From contig CAITKI010000113.1 in the NCBI GenBank assembly GCA_903892905.1, forward strand, positions 1 through 44,267: 44,267 nt of DNA, given 5' to 3'. The first letter of the stretch is position 1, and each line of letters starts with the position of its first letter. The position numbers were made by a program, and so were the translations under genes. The notes under the pieces were generated by a model. It made no database searches. It worked only from the letters and a program-made list of their open reading frames with translations, and was not told where the DNA came from. Source of the stretch: an uncultured Microcaldota archaeon. GTDB taxonomy: Archaea > Micrarchaeota > Micrarchaeia > Anstonellales > Anstonellaceae. This document shows, one piece after another, positions 24,201 to 32,500 of this stretch.

Positions 24201-25837
24201 CAGGTTCATTCCCGTCCGGCATCGAGGCATATGTCTCAAACCCATCCGGGCCTGTTGCCGTGGGGCAGAACTGGACATTCTCATGCCGCGCATTCAGCGG
24301 CGCCATTTCTGGCTCCTGGAAAAATGCCAGCGTGGTCATCCAGGCACAAAACCCGTCCATGGTCTCCTCGCGCATTTCAGCCGCGGTTCCCCCTGCCACC
24401 GCTGCCAGCACGCTGGTGGGATACTGCAACGGCACTGACAGCGGAGGGGCCCCCTTACTGTATAACTATACATATTACCTGAACGGCGTGGCAAACTCCA
24501 CTGGCCAGACATCATCCGCCCCATCAGGGACGGAGGTGGCGGCGCCCACCAACATCCAGCCGCCGCTTGCCGCAGGCCAAAGTTGGAGCTTCTCCTGCAA
24601 CGCATACAACGGCTCTGCCTATAGCGGCTGGCTTAACAGCACGCCCCTTACTATACAAGGCCCGCTGCCAGAGCCGAACTGCACAGTCACCATCGTGCCA
24701 GTGCTTCTCCAAAGCCAGTATGACTGCGGCCCGCCTGCGTGCAACGACAGCTGCATGGGGCCCATTGTAGAACTTCCAAACCCATCCAATTCGCCATGCG
24801 AGGACGCAAACCTCACGGGCTGCCCCTATGGGTGCCGCGTGAAAGGGGCTGGCGCGGATTACTTGAATGGAAGCTGCGCTGCAGCATGCGCAGGCTTGCC
24901 CGCAGAATGCTTCGTGGACCCGACAGTCCCGGCGCCCGCGCCCTGGCCAATCTGCAGCGAATACCTGGGCAATGGCCCGAAAACCTGCCACAGCACAGAC
25001 TGCATCGGGCTCAACGCCACCACATGCGAATCCCCCGGCACAGGCTGCGCCTGGGATGGGCTGCTTTGCGACAAGGCCGCATGCACTGCCAAGCCCAGCC
25101 AGGCATCGTGCACCGGCACCGCGGGCTGCGTCTGGATGTACACTGCCAAATACGTCCCGATAAACGACAGGCAGGAGCCATACAAAGACAGGACTGCCTG
25201 CCGCCAGTGCCCAGAGGAATGCAGGCTGGCTGGTTACACAGGAAGCTGCGGCGTGACGGGCAACAGCGACGGCAAATACGTGGACTGCAGCGAATCAGAA
25301 TGCCCGCCCACCTGCAGGGTGCCAAAGCCTTCGCCGACGTCCACCCCTGCATACGACAACTGCCAGCCATATCCTGAGGGCAACTACACTGCATGCCAGG
25401 GATGCCCTGCGCTTTGCAGGCGCCAAAGCGACATATCGATCAGCAGCTGCTCTTCCTACCCCAACTGCGCAGTGGGCGATTCGCCCACCAGCTGCACTGG
25501 CGACTGCCTGCTTGAAAACCCGCCCGAGAAGGCGTGCGAAGGCTGCCTGGCCTGCGACTACGACTGCATATACTACCCATCCATCCGCACGGACTGCTCG
25601 AGCATCTGCAGCGACGAGGCGCTGGCCGGGCCTGTCAACATCGAGCCCAACGACTTCATCAAGAGCCTGCCAGGCGCAAAGACTGCGTATGTGGAAACCA
25701 AGAACATCGGCACGCTTTACCTGCCGGCTGTGGTGCTGCCGCTGTTCTGCATAGTGATAGTGATTGCGTTCATCCGCGTGCTCTCGCCAATCCTTGGCGG
25801 CGACATCGAGATACCCGGGCTTGGAAGGATAATATGA
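21233..25837 (+). CDS. Giant polytopic membrane protein, paralog 3, with ~1,050-residue ectodomain
   Basis: This 1,534-residue protein has a signal peptide (1 to about 36) and a Cys-rich N-terminal domain with GCCEEAGCQWS. The helix pair at about 220-275 contains FANTELRQAVIS, and the signature is APLFILLGIVLRTFFFTRK with a run to IIYP (398-433). A huge outer loop (about 445-1485) follows, then the last helix and tail AFIRVLSPILGGDIEIPG. The loop contains many CPxCPDYCR-type repeats and two Ig-like segments about 119 residues apart (KYEYKWYLDGV near 965 and YNYTYYLNGV near 1076, each ending with a NW/SWxFSC strand). The cysteines imply disulfides outside the cell. The loop probably contacts a partner cell or ligand, while the membrane part matches its shorter paralogs. 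The start at 21233 is 2 nt after the previous stop. Confidence 0.85.
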   Translation: MEFATGKKNSIGIRSLLFLSLALLSLLAAPAHAAAVTCGQTFEGSGTCTGGTNSFSCSTLTQNGIGCCEEAGCQWSTSPDQDTCKGGTRTVTCSGYNDNPQGCNAMGCKFNMNAGAGSCGGSVGGKGYGVACNSTSDCAKCLVCDPVSSKCTQKPGICTTIPAEYVPQAPPLDQPGTGITPQSAIGNLESGTTGGMGGAVVGSGTNIYNAGWFSDWKAMGFIGVAIVCSIIALAAMIGIAFNMPEVRAFANTELRQAVISVLLIVSLIAMVTFFNEIAHDAVYAAGLPVACNNGEPYNGEPCYATAAKAYLGQIYDTGNEYAQTELRESIVNAKRASYGYNLNLNKIYLLFAGMSIRFNAGDTLVAERHGALFTQAAKMMSSIYSQKYFIDVITFGVAPLFILLGIVLRTFFFTRKLGGLLLAMAISLFIIYPLTYAFAWYTLNVTVYGERTLAVADPNCPGECTGTYPVAFFTSSTGELVQFSTMQSIMRAGINAANWPNGGPGGAFPGLVACRDLAAINLPSSVAPNSCPGCPDYCRDVPFPSGIPGCNITQCSACNAGCKIVRQRLDCQTDPSCAGNCPLSCRTRVPLENKCFSNEAGGIIPANLAISCSGCGKYPAWCRFLKNESGVLTRVYNDPNKDMACARIDSDPTCPQQCSYVTSMGKDLTCDSLCSDPISDTVCPKECRVNELLNSPSWASTYDLAPPNLTSACRETPQIAAACSACANHPECLVTAGAITGCSKYPTISNGSELCLDCPDYCRRTAANFNVVFSSLSNAERSASNFPDVCVPTQTNNINCSASGNPPACALNCSVNASLNTPPQLCRPLQTLPSADKTLCGACPDETRYSLRFNKSGICPGGGSSTQNDSGNNNITTGAPAGGYDVVFFPSGNKMASGAPGKIAGTLWLAGGASVNTISARIDPPNPSNTSNPAGFCNGTGDDGQGSGGAAPADGSIQFQAPTIRLAAMNIKYEYKWYLDGVQNSSGQTAGSFPSGIEAYVSNPSGPVAVGQNWTFSCRAFSGAISGSWKNASVVIQAQNPSMVSSRISAAVPPATAASTLVGYCNGTDSGGAPLLYNYTYYLNGVANSTGQTSSAPSGTEVAAPTNIQPPLAAGQSWSFSCNAYNGSAYSGWLNSTPLTIQGPLPEPNCTVTIVPVLLQSQYDCGPPACNDSCMGPIVELPNPSNSPCEDANLTGCPYGCRVKGAGADYLNGSCAAACAGLPAECFVDPTVPAPAPWPICSEYLGNGPKTCHSTDCIGLNATTCESPGTGCAWDGLLCDKAACTAKPSQASCTGTAGCVWMYTAKYVPINDRQEPYKDRTACRQCPEECRLAGYTGSCGVTGNSDGKYVDCSESECPPTCRVPKPSPTSTPAYDNCQPYPEGNYTACQGCPALCRRQSDISISSCSSYPNCAVGDSPTSCTGDCLLENPPEKACEGCLACDYDCIYYPSIRTDCSSICSDEALAGPVNIEPNDFIKSLPGAKTAYVETKNIGTLYLPAVVLPLFCIVIVIAFIRVLSPILGGDIEIPGLGRII

Positions 25838-25952
25838 AGATGAAAAAAACGAAGAGGGCGCCTGCAAGGGGCATGGAACGGTAAGGATGATATGAAGGGT
25901 GTGAAACGAAGAGGGCGCCCGGACAAGGGCATGAAGGGTAAGGATGATATGA
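25833..25952 (+). repeat. Tandem ~57-bp duplication at the paralog 4 start
   Basis: CGAAGAGGGCGCC occurs at 25850-25862 and 25907-25919, and GGTAAGGATGATATGA at 25880-25895 and 25937-25952. The spacing is 57 nt in both cases. The copy boundaries are blurred by a 1-nt indel near TATGAAG. Each copy carries a ribosome-binding-like AAGGATGA. Confidence 0.85.
25834..25884 (+). CDS. Micro-ORF at the paralog 3/4 junction
   Basis: ATG at 25834 overlaps the paralog 3 stop (ATGA) and encodes 16 residues, MKMKKTKRAPARGMER, ending at 25884. It looks like a duplicated copy of the paralog 4 translation start region (MKGVKRRGRPDKG). It may have no product of its own and could couple translation across the junction. 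Confidence 0.35.
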   Translation: MKMKKTKRAPARGMER

Positions 25953-26977
25953 CGGCTGGAAAAACTAAGAAAACGGCATCAATTTTCCGCTTCCTGCTTT
26001 TCGCCAGCATTGCCCTTGCGCTGTCCGGCGGCGCGCTCCACGCTGCAACAGCATCGCCGAACTACACGTACTTCTGGCTCGCGCTTCTCATCCCGACAGC
26101 CATAGTGGCAATCGCCTACATGGCAAGCTATGCTTTCAGCATGCCGCAGCTGCGCGCAATATTGCAGGACGAGCTCCTCCAGATACTTGCAACCGGCGCA
26201 GTGGCGCTCACGCTGGTGGGCACGCAGCTTGTGGTGGACCAGTACGTGGTGGCCACGCTGCAGGCATCCGGCGCAACCGGAAGCGACATCACCGGCGTGA
26301 TGGACGCAGCCTCGCTGAAAATCAACTCGCTTGCCAACAACACCACTGCCGTGCTGCAGAACATGCAGGACGTGAGCATGGCGCTTGGCAAGGAGGCATC
26401 CAAGGGAGTGTTCTGCAACTTCATGGGCGTGGGCTTCTCGCTGTCGAACTGCAGCCCGTTCAACGCCTACCGCGGCAGCCTCACGGCGTCCGCCTTCACC
26501 ACCACGGTGGCTCTTTCCGACACCTATGCGCAGTCCTACATCCTCTCGCTTGCGCGAAGCTACGGCTTCACATTGCTCATCCCGCTTGGCCTGCTGCTGC
26601 GCTGCTTCCGCGCGAGCCGCGGCGCAGGCGGCGCGCTCATCGCAATCGGCTTCGGCTTCTACACGGTCTATCCCGCAGTCATACTTGCCACCGACAACCT
26701 GCTGCACAACGGCACGCCCCCCGGCGCGCCCGCCCTCCCGCTGGTCGGCACCTGCGACCCCCTGGAGACGCAGGTGTCCACATCGCTTTCAGAATTCACG
26801 GACTATGGCGACTCCCTCACGGACTACGCCGCTGCGAAAGCGCTTGCGTATTTCGTGCTGGTGCGCGTGCTGTTCCTGTCCATCCTCAACCTCATAATCA
26901 CGCTGGGGTTCATCCGCGCCTTCGCGCACATGATAGGCAGCGAAATAGACGTGTCCGCGCTGGCAAGGATATCCTAG
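25949..26977 (+). CDS. Polytopic membrane protein, paralog 4
   Basis: This 342-residue protein has a signal peptide (FRFLLFASIALALSGGALHA) and a helix pair with AYMASYAFSMPQLRAI and LQDELLQIL (conserved Glu). The outer loop contains N-glycosylation-type sites and two Cys. The signature is LLIPLGLLLRCFRASRG and AGGALIAIGFGFYTVYP (209-242), and the tail is GFIRAFAHMIGSEIDVSAL. I chose the ATG at 25949 with AAGGATG upstream. The reading frame is open back to an ATG at 25892, which would add 19 basic residues that belong to a duplicated leader, so the longer form is less likely. It lies 7 nt before paralog 5. Confidence 0.82.
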   Translation: MTAGKTKKTASIFRFLLFASIALALSGGALHAATASPNYTYFWLALLIPTAIVAIAYMASYAFSMPQLRAILQDELLQILATGAVALTLVGTQLVVDQYVVATLQASGATGSDITGVMDAASLKINSLANNTTAVLQNMQDVSMALGKEASKGVFCNFMGVGFSLSNCSPFNAYRGSLTASAFTTTVALSDTYAQSYILSLARSYGFTLLIPLGLLLRCFRASRGAGGALIAIGFGFYTVYPAVILATDNLLHNGTPPGAPALPLVGTCDPLETQVSTSLSEFTDYGDSLTDYAAAKALAYFVLVRVLFLSILNLIITLGFIRAFAHMIGSEIDVSALARIS

Positions 26978-26984
26978 GGGAAAA

Positions 26985-28148
26985 ATGCACATGGCAAACG
27001 AAAAATCCCGCATCGCCCTCTTCGTTTTCCTCAGCCTTGCCGCCCTCCTTCCCCAAGCGCTGCACGCGGGCACGCCCTTCACCTGCGGCTCAGCGAATTT
27101 CAACGACACCATTCAGGTCTGCGCGATTGCCGTGCTTGCAATGTTCGCCCTCATCGCGCTTGCCTACATCGGCGGCGAGGCAATGCAAAGCCCCCGCATG
27201 CTTTCCTGGGCAAAGTCCGAGGCGGTGCAGGCGTTCGCCTCGCTCGTGATAGCGTCCATCCTGATTTTCGTGCTGTTCACGATGTGCAGCTTCCAGGTCG
27301 GCGAGCTGAATTCGGTTTTCGGCTCCGCCATGCCGCTGATATACCAGGATGCGCCGGCGCCCTATGCAGGGGGGCAGGACAGCCTGTACACAGGGGCAAT
27401 GCGCTACACCGAAAACCTCGCGGCGCTCGCGCTTGGCAACATCGCATCGCTGCGCTACGACCTGGGCGCATATGAGCTGCGGACGTCTTTCAACACGTTC
27501 GTGTGCAACGGGGTTTGCATCTTCTCGCTTTCAAGCACCAGCGTGTCCTACTTCGGCGGCGAGAGCATGAACCTGGCAATCTCCAACAACCTGCTTGGCA
27601 TCGCCACGGTCTCCTACCTCTCCGTGATTTTCCAGTACTTCACGCTGGTGTACATCTACAACGGGCTCTTCCTCACCTTCCTGCCGCTTGCGATAATCAT
27701 CCGGTCCATCCCATTCTTGCGCCACTTCGGCGGCTCGCTCATCGCGATTTTCGTGGCGCTTTACATAATGTACCCGCTCATGCTGGTGGCCGACGCCTAC
27801 ATCGCGCCAGGGCTGGCCTCGGGCAGCGGCGCGCCCATAACAATGTACAGCCGCGACGGGCTGAACTGCCAGGGCATCGGCGTGTTCTCCACCGCCGCGC
27901 ACACCGGCGCGGTGTGCAGCCAGGGAAGCAGGCCTGAATGGGACATGGAAGGCAAATGGCAGCAGTCGGACATGACCAATCTGTCTCCAAACACGCTTGG
28001 CAGCGCAATCCAGTTCAACGTGCTCATATTCCTCACCGCGATATTCCTGCCTGCGGTCAATTTCATAGCGATTGCGGCATTCGGCCGCGAGCTTTCGCGA
28101 CTGCTCGGCGAGGAAGTGGACATGTCAAGATTGGGGCAGATGATTTGA
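26985..28148 (+). CDS. Polytopic membrane protein, paralog 5
   Basis: This 387-residue protein has a signal peptide (IALFVFLSLAALLPQALHA) and a helix pair with AYIGGEAMQSPRMLSW and AKSEAVQAF. An outer loop contains a CNGVC motif. The signature is LTFLPLAIIIRSIPFLRH and FGGSLIAIFVALYIMYP (about 228-265). The tail is AAFGRELSRLLGEEVDMSRL. The ATG at 26985 has AGGGG upstream; an ATG two codons later is equally possible. The stop at 28148 overlaps a micro-ORF start (TGATG). The layout is shared with the other paralogs, so a common complex is likely; this is inference from synteny. Confidence 0.85.
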   Translation: MHMANEKSRIALFVFLSLAALLPQALHAGTPFTCGSANFNDTIQVCAIAVLAMFALIALAYIGGEAMQSPRMLSWAKSEAVQAFASLVIASILIFVLFTMCSFQVGELNSVFGSAMPLIYQDAPAPYAGGQDSLYTGAMRYTENLAALALGNIASLRYDLGAYELRTSFNTFVCNGVCIFSLSSTSVSYFGGESMNLAISNNLLGIATVSYLSVIFQYFTLVYIYNGLFLTFLPLAIIIRSIPFLRHFGGSLIAIFVALYIMYPLMLVADAYIAPGLASGSGAPITMYSRDGLNCQGIGVFSTAAHTGAVCSQGSRPEWDMEGKWQQSDMTNLSPNTLGSAIQFNVLIFLTAIFLPAVNFIAIAAFGRELSRLLGEEVDMSRLGQMI

Positions 28149-28211
28149 TGGCGCATGCAAGCAGCTGCAATGCGCGCCAATCCTGGCGGAACAGGCAGAT
28201 GATTTGATGGC
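28135..28211 (+). repeat. 18-bp direct repeat at the paralog 5/6 junction
   Basis: GGCAGATGATTTGATGGC occurs identically at 28135-28152 and 28194-28211, offset 59 nt. The first copy includes the paralog 5 stop and the second the paralog 6 start. The DNA between contains two short hairpins (TGCA stems at about 28155-28168, and CGCCA/TGGCG at 28175-28188). Confidence 0.88.
28148..28207 (+). CDS. Micro-ORF bridging paralogs 5 and 6
   Basis: This 19-residue ORF, MAHASSCNARQSWRNRQMI, starts on the last base of the paralog 5 stop and ends on the first base of the paralog 6 ATG (TGATG at both ends). Its last residues QMI copy the end of paralog 5 (GQMI). It could keep ribosomes moving from one gene to the next, or be a remnant of a lost paralog. 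Confidence 0.4.
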   Translation: MAHASSCNARQSWRNRQMI

Positions 28212-29376
28212 AAGCGGAAAAGCAACCTTCGGCAGGAAGCCAAACGGCTACCTTCTCCTGCTCAGCGTATTTGCCATCCTTCTCCTTGTGCAGCTTGCAA
28301 GCAGCACCTCTGCGTTCGAGGATTACCTTACAAAGCAGCAGACCTACTTCCAGAACCGCGTGGGCGGCTGGTGGGGCATTGCCGTCACGGCAATACTGAT
28401 ATGCATCGCGTTCAACACGCTGGTGTACATGCTGGGCTTTGCCCTTGAGAGCCAGGAGGTGAAGAACTACGCAAAGGCCGAGTTCCTCCAGGTGAGCGCA
28501 AGCTCGCTGATGATATTCCTCGCAGTCTCCCTCATCTTCACCGTCACCAGCGGAAGCGCGAACGTATCAGGATTTTATTTCATGGGCGACCTGCTTGGCG
28601 ACGGGGCGTCAAGCATAAGCTGCGCGGCCTCGCAGACCGGCAGATTCTACTTCTGGAAAGGCGAGGGCGACTTCGGCCAGGGCCCCATCGGCGCATTCAA
28701 GTGCAAGCTGCAGGAAAAGATAAACGCGCTTGACAACGCATACGCCGACGTCTCGCATGCCAACCTTGCTGTGGAGCAGTACACCTCCATATGCTATTAT
28801 CTTCTCGGCGTGCCTGTCTATTGCGGGGACTGGGACCTGGGCATGCACAAGCGCGTGGAGGAGGCGCACCTGGTGGCGTCCAAGCTCGTGGACCTGCAGG
28901 TGGCGCTGCATTCCGAGTTCGTGCTTGCCGAGTACGTGCAGCGCAACATGCTGTCCGTGTTCCTGCCCTTCGGCCTGGTGCTGCGCATCTTCCCCCTCAC
29001 CCGCGGGGTGGGCGGGCTTTTCATCGCAATCGGCGTGGGCTTTTTCTTCGTCTGGCCCACATTCTTCCTGCTCACCGACCCGACATTCGTAAAGGTGAAC
29101 AACCCGCCCTCGCAGGCAATGCAGCAGGGCGTGTGCTTCACTGGCTTCCGCGGGAGCGCGGTGCTGCTTGCAGGCGTGGTGCAGACGGGCGGCGCAGGGC
29201 AGCAGTCGGACCTGGCGATACTCCAGGGCAAGGACCTGGTGTACCAGATGACAATCGCCACGCAGTTCTACCCCTTCATCGCGCTCGTGCTCACGCTCAT
29301 ATTCATACGCGCCATGACACCGCTTCTCGGCGGGGACATGGGCGAGCTCATGAAAATGGTATCGAGGCTGGGATGA
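28207..29376 (+). CDS. Polytopic membrane protein, paralog 6
   Basis: This 389-residue protein has an N-terminal hydrophobic segment (LLLLSVFAILLLVQLASS) that may be an uncleaved anchor. The helix pair has VYMLGFALESQEVKNY and AKAEFLQVSAS, and the outer loops carry Cys. The signature is SVFLPFGLVLRIFPLTRG and VGGLFIAIGVGFFFVWP (about 250-284), and the tail is IFIRAMTPLLGGDMGEL. It is the last of the six membrane paralogs. The ATG at 28207 shares a base with the micro-ORF stop. A 21-bp copy of its 3' end is found 68 nt downstream. Confidence 0.85.
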   Translation: MASGKATFGRKPNGYLLLLSVFAILLLVQLASSTSAFEDYLTKQQTYFQNRVGGWWGIAVTAILICIAFNTLVYMLGFALESQEVKNYAKAEFLQVSASSLMIFLAVSLIFTVTSGSANVSGFYFMGDLLGDGASSISCAASQTGRFYFWKGEGDFGQGPIGAFKCKLQEKINALDNAYADVSHANLAVEQYTSICYYLLGVPVYCGDWDLGMHKRVEEAHLVASKLVDLQVALHSEFVLAEYVQRNMLSVFLPFGLVLRIFPLTRGVGGLFIAIGVGFFFVWPTFFLLTDPTFVKVNNPPSQAMQQGVCFTGFRGSAVLLAGVVQTGGAGQQSDLAILQGKDLVYQMTIATQFYPFIALVLTLIFIRAMTPLLGGDMGELMKMVSRLG

Positions 29377-29445
29377 TGATTTTTGCTTCGCAAAAATGCG
29401 CGCCAAAAGCTGCGCTTTTGACGCTGGTATCGAGGCTAGGATGAT
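29357..29445 (+). repeat. 21-bp direct repeat of the paralog 6 3' end
   Basis: TGGTATCGAGGCTRGGATGAT occurs at 29357-29377 (in the end of paralog 6) and at 29425-29445, with one mismatch, offset 68 nt. Between them are two hairpins: ATTTTTGC/GCAAAAAT (29379-29397) and CAAAAGC/GCTTTTG (29404-29420). Confidence 0.88.
29376..29444 (+). CDS. Micro-ORF after paralog 6
   Basis: ATG at 29376 overlaps the paralog 6 stop and encodes 22 residues ending TLVSRLG, a copy of the paralog 6 C-terminus (MVSRLG). It is formed by the hairpin-containing duplication and may have no independent role. Confidence 0.35.
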   Translation: MIFASQKCAPKAALLTLVSRLG

Positions 29446-29479
29446 ATATTATGTATTATGTATGATGCGCTGGAATGGT

Positions 29480-29562
29480 GGATGAAAGCATTTGGTTGAT
29501 GCGATGGAAGGCATGGATGACATGCCGGGATGCCGGATGAGAATATTTGGTTGATTTGATGG
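29480..29562 (+). repeat. Imperfect 28-bp repeat at the 29559 gene start
   Basis: GGATGA, then ATTTGGTTGAT, then GATGG recur at 29480-29507 and 29535-29562, offset 55 nt, matching at about 23 of 28 positions. The second copy contains the start codon of the lipoprotein gene. Confidence 0.6.
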
Positions 29563-32500
29563 CGGCAAACAAGCAGCACGCATTCGCGCTTCTCGCGCTT
29601 TTGCTAGCCTTGCTCATCCTCGTTTCTGGCTGCACCAGCAGCAAGTACAACCCCTGCTGCATCAAGAGCGGGCTTTACGACGAAACAGGCGCGCAGCTTT
29701 CCAGCCCCAAGTGCTATTTCCCCAACGAAACCCTGTTTGGCGACTGCACTCTTGACGTGGGCGTCAGCGGCGCCGCGAACTGCACGGACCACTCGTCCTG
29801 CGCAAGCATAACAGGCGAGGAGGCATGCTCCCAGACAGCCTCATGCGCATGGAACGAATCCCAATCCCAGAAATGCACTGGTGCGCAGGCAAGCTGGCTG
29901 CTTGCGGTCTGCCAGGACCTGGTGCCGAAAAGCTGCGTGAACAACAAGTGCACCGCCATGGTCTGCGGCTACTCCAGCATCAGGCCCTCGCCTCCCCCTG
30001 CTTCCCAGGACTGGGACGCCAACAAGTCAGCCCAGGACTTCCAGGCAGACCAGCGCACGCTTTCAAACGCCATGCCGCCAAACGACATGATACTGCCTGC
30101 GGTGAACCTGCAGGGAGCGACGTGCGACTTCAACAGCATGAACAAGAAGCTTTACAACAAGATAACCTCCTCGCGCGGCGGGCTGTGGGTGAACTCCTTC
30201 CGCTTCGGCGTGGGCAGCAGCTTTTCCGACTACGAGACCGCCCGCAACTACTTCCCTGCGACCGACCGCGTGTGCGCTGCAAACCCGTACGCAAAAACCG
30301 ACAGGTTCTCGGTCTACCTCAACAGCGCAAACACTTTCTGCCAGCCCAGCCAGTCCTATTACGCCTGCAACAAGCTCTCAGGCGTCAACTTCAAGGACGA
30401 GCGGACGTGCAAGCTTTACTGCGGAGGCGGGGCCGACCCCTACATCTGCAGCCTGATAAGCGACCCTGAGCAAAAGCGCTACATCTGCAACGCCGACGGC
30501 TTTGCCTATGCCAGCAACGACACGTGCATGCAGAAGTGCGGGATAATATCCGATGCCAACGCATGCACGAACAACGAGAGCCAGTTCCCGTTCCTCAACA
30601 CCGACAGCTCGCTCCAGGCGCGCTACAGGCTGAAGTACGTGTCAGACTATGTGGTGGACACCCCGGACCCGACCCAATCGAGCCTCGCCTGCAGGGGCTA
30701 TGGCCAGCCGCAAGGCGATGCGGGATTCAACCAATGGACGGTATTTGACGGCGACATGAACCCGATTGCGTGCAACGACTACACCAGCTGGGGCGACGGG
30801 CCATGGTTCTGGACATACAGCTGCTATGCCGCCGCCGGCTGCACCATCGGGCAGCCCTGCCCTGCCTGCAATGGCGTGAACAAGCTCGGCGAGCTTCGCA
30901 CCTATTTTGACAACCATGCATATTCATCCGTGGACTTTGACTACGAATATTACGTGAAGAACCTTTTCGCCCAGTACCAGGACTCGCCCGACGCGAAGGG
31001 CAAGCTGCAGTTCGAGTGCGAAAGCGGCAGCGAATGCATCTCGGGCAGCTGCGACACCACGTATTACAAGCGCCCCATGTGCGAAAACATCTCCGGCGGA
31101 AGCTCCATGGCATGCGGCTGCTCCAAGGCGCAGTTCGACGACACAAAAGTGTCTTACCCGTCCTGCAACCTCAACAGCCCCCTGGCAATGCCTGCATATT
31201 CCGACACTGGCATGCAAGACCCGGACGCAGGCTCGGGCAGGCCCATAGTTTCCGACCCCATAAACAACTACGGCCCCCTGTTCTACCCATCGCAGTCAGT
31301 CCATCTCCAGAACGGCAGCGCAACCTCCAGCTTCAAGTACTATTTCCCGGCGCCTGACGGGGCATCGTCCCCCAAGCCAGCGCTGTTTGGCACCTGCGGC
31401 GTTGCGCCCGCGCAGGCGGCGCCCAAGAAGATGTGCATACTTTACGACAGGTACTGCGTGGATGTGGGCTTCGAGGAGCCGCGCATCCGCATAACCCCTG
31501 AGAAAATGATATGGCCTGCCGGGTCTGACGGCATATGCCACTACACGATGGAGGGCGAGCCATGCGACATAAACGGCGACAACGGCGGGCCTGGCAAGGA
31601 TTACTGGGAATACATCTTCAACCTCAACAGCGCAAACCAGGCCGACACTGTCAACTCGGCCCACTTCGGCACCTGCAAGATGAACGGCGAGCTGATGGGC
31701 AACTCCCAGACAAACGCCACCGCGCCCTACCTTGCCACGCGCGACCTGGGCTGGTGCGCGCCTTGCACATATGCCACGCTTGCTGTCCAGAAAGTGGACT
31801 TCGGCCCCGCCACCAACCCCGGAGGCGTGGGCGCGCCCCGCCCGCTTAGCTGCTATGAATACCGCGGGCAGTTCAACTATGTCCCAGACGCGCAGACCTA
31901 CCCATATGGCGGGCTCGTGGGTGCAGACCCGGACCCTGCAGGCTTGTATGACGGCCTGGCGCGCTTCGGGACCTCGTCCACCGAGCCTGTGCGCAAGAAA
32001 AGCAACCCGTCCGCATACGAGCAGGACAACGACGGGAACATACTGCAGGGCGGCAACTACGACAACCATTTCAATTACTACTGCCAGGACCAGTGGCATG
32101 GCTCAGGCGGCTGGTGGCCGACGGCAGAGCTTCCCGCGCCTTCAGCGCCATACCTGAAAGAGAAGCTCACCTCTTACCTGCAGTCCAACGTGATGCCCAT
32201 ACTCGACGAGCAAAGCTCGAAAACCTCGCCTGCAGCCTCCGCAGGCTGCGTGTTCGAGGCAGTGGGCGGCAACACCTACAGGTGCACTTCACCCAACTGG
32301 CTCTACACGAACTCCATCACCTGCTCTGCGCACTGCGGCGGTGCATGCACCTGGGAGGGCGGGGTGGGCGAAAGCTGGTACTGCCGCGAGGACGGCAAGG
32401 TTTACCTTGGCGAAACATTCGGCAGCGACGATGCGGCAGGGGTTGCCTGCAATGCCGCCTGCCTTGCATCAGCCACCAAGACCTACGCGCCGCTTTCGGT

